A DNA stretch of 64,000 bases, taken from assembly GCF_022458865.1 (NCBI RefSeq), contig NZ_JAJNMU010000030.1:46048-110047 (forward strand). Direction: 5' to 3'. This DNA comes from Paenibacillus periandrae. Lineage in GTDB: Bacteria; Bacillota; Bacilli; Paenibacillales; NBRC-103111. This document shows, piece after piece, positions 62,531 to 64,000 of this stretch. The position numbers and the translations under genes were made by a program. The notes beneath the pieces were generated by a model. The model saw only the letters and a program-made list of their open reading frames with translations, did not search any database and had not been told where the DNA came from. Positions within the stretch are counted from its first letter, which is position 1, and every line of letters starts with the position of its first letter.

Positions 62531-62647
62531 ATGGGTGCACTCGGAGTTGGTGGAAGTTGTGCCGGCTATGGCTTTGGCACTTCTACAGGTGCGATTCTTG
62601 TATTGTTTATTTTGTTGGTAATCATTACCGGCGCGTTCCTTTACTAA
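62531..62647 (+). CDS. YjcZ family sporulation peptide
   Basis: 38 residues: a Gly-rich start (MGALGVGGSCAGYGFGTSTG) and a hydrophobic C-terminal helix (AILVLFILLVIITGAFLY). This is the standard form of YjcZ/YtzL-type small proteins found in spore-formers, probably inserted in a spore or forespore membrane. GGAAGGAGGG is spaced well from ATG 62531. A terminator follows 15 bases after the stop, so it is monocistronic. Confidence 0.88.
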   Translation: MGALGVGGSCAGYGFGTSTGAILVLFILLVIITGAFLY

Positions 62648-62660
62648 ATTCTCGAACCAC

Positions 62661-62690
62661 CCGCCTTCATGTTCATTGAAGGCGTTTTTT
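62661..62690 (+). terminator. Rho-independent terminator
   Basis: CGCCTTCA (62662-62669) and TGAAGGCG (62676-62683) followed by seven T. Confidence 0.88.
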
Positions 62691-62960
62691 GCTGTTGGGA
62701 TGGGACAACCCTGCTTAAGTTATTTGATTCCCTTGAATGTCGATAAGTTCATCGTTATAATTGGGATATCTTTCTATATGAGGTGAAATGGATGTCCTTC
62801 CGTATCGTTCGAAGTAATTAGTTTTCGGGCTGGAGTAAAACGCGTACCAGCTGCCAAGGGGATTGTTTGCCCTCTTGGTCTAATGAAAACGTCAACTTTG
62901 AATGGTGTCGGTCTTTGGCTTTTATTATCTCAATCTCATTTAAAAAGGTGGAAACAACGT

Positions 62961-63710
62961 ATGAACCCTTTGGAATATAAGAACTTTTATGATAAGGTTG
63001 GAAAATTAAACGGTTGGGATTTTAGTCAGCTGAGGGTGGTATCCGAGGGAAAGCAGTGGGATTTTTACAGTGAAGTTGCCCGAAGATGTAAGAAGTCTGA
63101 TTTACTGCTGGATATCGGGACTGGTGGAGGTGAAAGATTGTTATCCATCTCCGAATCTGCTCTGCTGCTAGTAGGCATCGACAATTCGAATGGTATGGTG
63201 CAAACGGCTGCTGCTAATTTGTACAAGTCCAGGAAATCCAATGTACGCTTCCTGCAGATGGATGCAGCAAATCTGGAGTTCCCTGCTAACTTTTTTAATA
63301 TGGTAACTTGTCAGCATTCGCCTTTCTGTTCAGAGGAGGTAGCTAAAGTTTTAGTACAAGAGGGTTGGTTTCTCACCCAGCAAGTATGTAATAACGATAA
63401 ATTTAACATAAAACAAGCGTTTGGCAGAGGACAGCAATTTGGAGCTGATGAAGGGATTTTAAAAGACAAATACCTTTCAGAGTTAGCAAGGGCTGGCTTT
63501 ACGGAAATTCAGTTCTATGAATACGATGCAGCGGAATATTACGAATCGTATGAAGATTTGGTATTTCTTTTAAAATACACTCCGATTATTCCCGATTTTG
63601 GGGCAAGTGATGATGATTTCAACATCCTTCGGAAATTTATAGCTGACAATCAAACCGCGCAAGGAATAAGGACGAATTCGAATCGCTTCATGATAATTGC
63701 AAGGAAATAA
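62961..63710 (+). CDS. SAM-dependent class I methyltransferase
   Basis: 249 residues from ATG 62961 (AAGGTGG 7-8 bases upstream; the earlier in-frame ATG at 62883 has none). Motif I is LLLDIGTGGGERLLSI, acidic loop LLVGIDNSNGMVQTA, motif II FLQMDAANLEFPANFFNMVT with CQHSPF. Relatives are annotated as generic or RebM/UbiE-like methyltransferases; substrate unknown. The gene is followed by a terminator into which a group II intron is inserted. Confidence 0.85.
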   Translation: MNPLEYKNFYDKVGKLNGWDFSQLRVVSEGKQWDFYSEVARRCKKSDLLLDIGTGGGERLLSISESALLLVGIDNSNGMVQTAAANLYKSRKSNVRFLQMDAANLEFPANFFNMVTCQHSPFCSEEVAKVLVQEGWFLTQQVCNNDKFNIKQAFGRGQQFGADEGILKDKYLSELARAGFTEIQFYEYDAAEYYESYEDLVFLLKYTPIIPDFGASDDDFNILRKFIADNQTAQGIRTNSNRFMIIARK

Positions 63711-63737
63711 CGAACAGGATAATCCCAGTTAAGTACA

Positions 63738-63765
63738 AAGGCTGCTTATAATAGCAGTCTTTTTT
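63738..63765 (+). terminator. Terminator immediately before the group II intron
   Basis: AAGGCTGCT and AGCAGTCTT form a 9-bp stem with a 6-base loop and six T. It closes the methyltransferase gene. Confidence 0.8.
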
Positions 63766-63768
63766 GCG

Positions 63769-64000
63769 GTGCGCCTCACAGTCGCACAATCTAAGTGGTT
63801 CAAATCCACTCGGTAACTTTACCCTTTAAAGTGCCGTAGCCGAAGTAGAGGTCCGACTCCAGAGGGGTAGGAATGGCAGGGTGTCCCTTGCGAGAGGGAA
63901 TTCGAAGGGCCTGCAGGCAAAGTCCAGCCCGGAATGCAGTGAACCAGAGGTGGCGGCGATGTTGGGTGACCCGCCCGCAAAACGGGGAAACCTATACGGT
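63769..64000 (+). mobile_element. 5' part of a group II (IIC-like) intron ribozyme, runs off the window
   Basis: GTGCGCC at 63769 is a classic group II 5' end (GUGYG). It is followed by AAGTGG..CCACTCGGT, then AGGGTGTCCCTTGCGAGAGG, GGCCTGCAGGCAAAGTCC and GTGAACCAGAGGTGGC. These closely parallel domain I of bacterial class C introns (AGGGUGUCC...GGCAAACC...). Position three bases after a terminator T-run is the preferred IIC insertion site. The intron-encoded reverse transcriptase would lie beyond the window. Confidence 0.82.

Noticed and set aside
63771..64000. Riboswitch or other structured RNA leader
   Set aside because: The GTGCG start and order of motifs fit a group II intron domain I much better.
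1..64000. tRNA or rRNA genes
   Set aside because: No cloverleaf with TTCRANNC/CCA pattern or rRNA sequence was noticed in a visual pass; a covariance scan was not possible.

Overview
The window looks like chromosomal DNA of a Paenibacillus-type endospore-forming Firmicute. It carries a gerA/gerB/gerC germinant-receptor cluster, a 38-residue YjcZ-type sporulation peptide, large membrane-bound AraC-type sensor regulators, several carbohydrate ABC importers without their own ATPase, AGGAGG ribosome sites and frequent TTG/GTG starts. No rRNA, tRNA or CRISPR was seen. The genus is inferred from gene content, not from a marker gene.

Layout. 1-3712 (-): GerA-family receptor, gerC cut by the window edge. 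3951-4602: frameshifted small gene. 4901-12372: membrane AraC regulator, sulfatase, LplB/LplC-type permeases and a large lipoprotein, probably for import of a sulfated glycan. 12603-15863: decayed glycerophosphodiester-type locus (truncated permease, inverted ATPase fragment, GlpX fragment, frameshifted HAD phosphatase and GDPD). 16084-20020: orphan membrane protein, Rhs and TDT-transporter fragments, an SDR with an atypical active site, and an IS3 remnant. 20174-22595: tandemly duplicated secreted micro-peptide, then an FAD monooxygenase and TetR pair behind a promoter with a palindromic operator. 22848-29045: HxlR, alpha/beta hydrolase, IS256 remnant, AraC regulator, kinase-like protein lacking the phosphoacceptor histidine, ECF sigma/anti-sigma pair, UppP fragment. 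29131-39009: secreted SH3b-like protein, MFS pump, GH88/GH105 hydrolase, secreted protein with a copper-amine-oxidase-type N-terminus, broken aminoglycoside-phosphotransferase-like gene, hydrolase, nitroreductase/HxlR divergent pair. 39265-40547: GC-rich foreign NAD(P)-binding gene and SDR tail cut by an IS21 remnant.

41162-49831 is the most distinctive block: one probable nine-gene operon with a DeoR regulator, a TarJ-like dehydrogenase, a complete UgpC/A/E/B-like importer, a cytosolic GDPD, a secreted TagC/helveticin-J-like protein and MgtC. The mix suggests scavenging of glycerol- or ribitol-phosphate esters, perhaps from wall teichoic acid. 50406-52399 holds two coupled MDR dehydrogenases. 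52511-58481 is a third phosphoester-flavoured unit: GntR divergent from a Tyr/Ser phosphatase, permeases, binding protein and metallophosphoesterase. 58556-63710 holds a DAACS symporter, a tautomerase remnant, a MarR/MFS efflux pair with two near-identical operators, YjcZ and a methyltransferase. The window ends in the 5' part of a group II (IIC-like) intron directly behind a terminator.

Three ABC import systems appear complete except that only one intact ATPase (43233-44285) is visible, so ATPase sharing is likely. Many genes are truncated, frameshifted or IS-flanked, which points to active genome decay or to sequencing indels in homopolymers.
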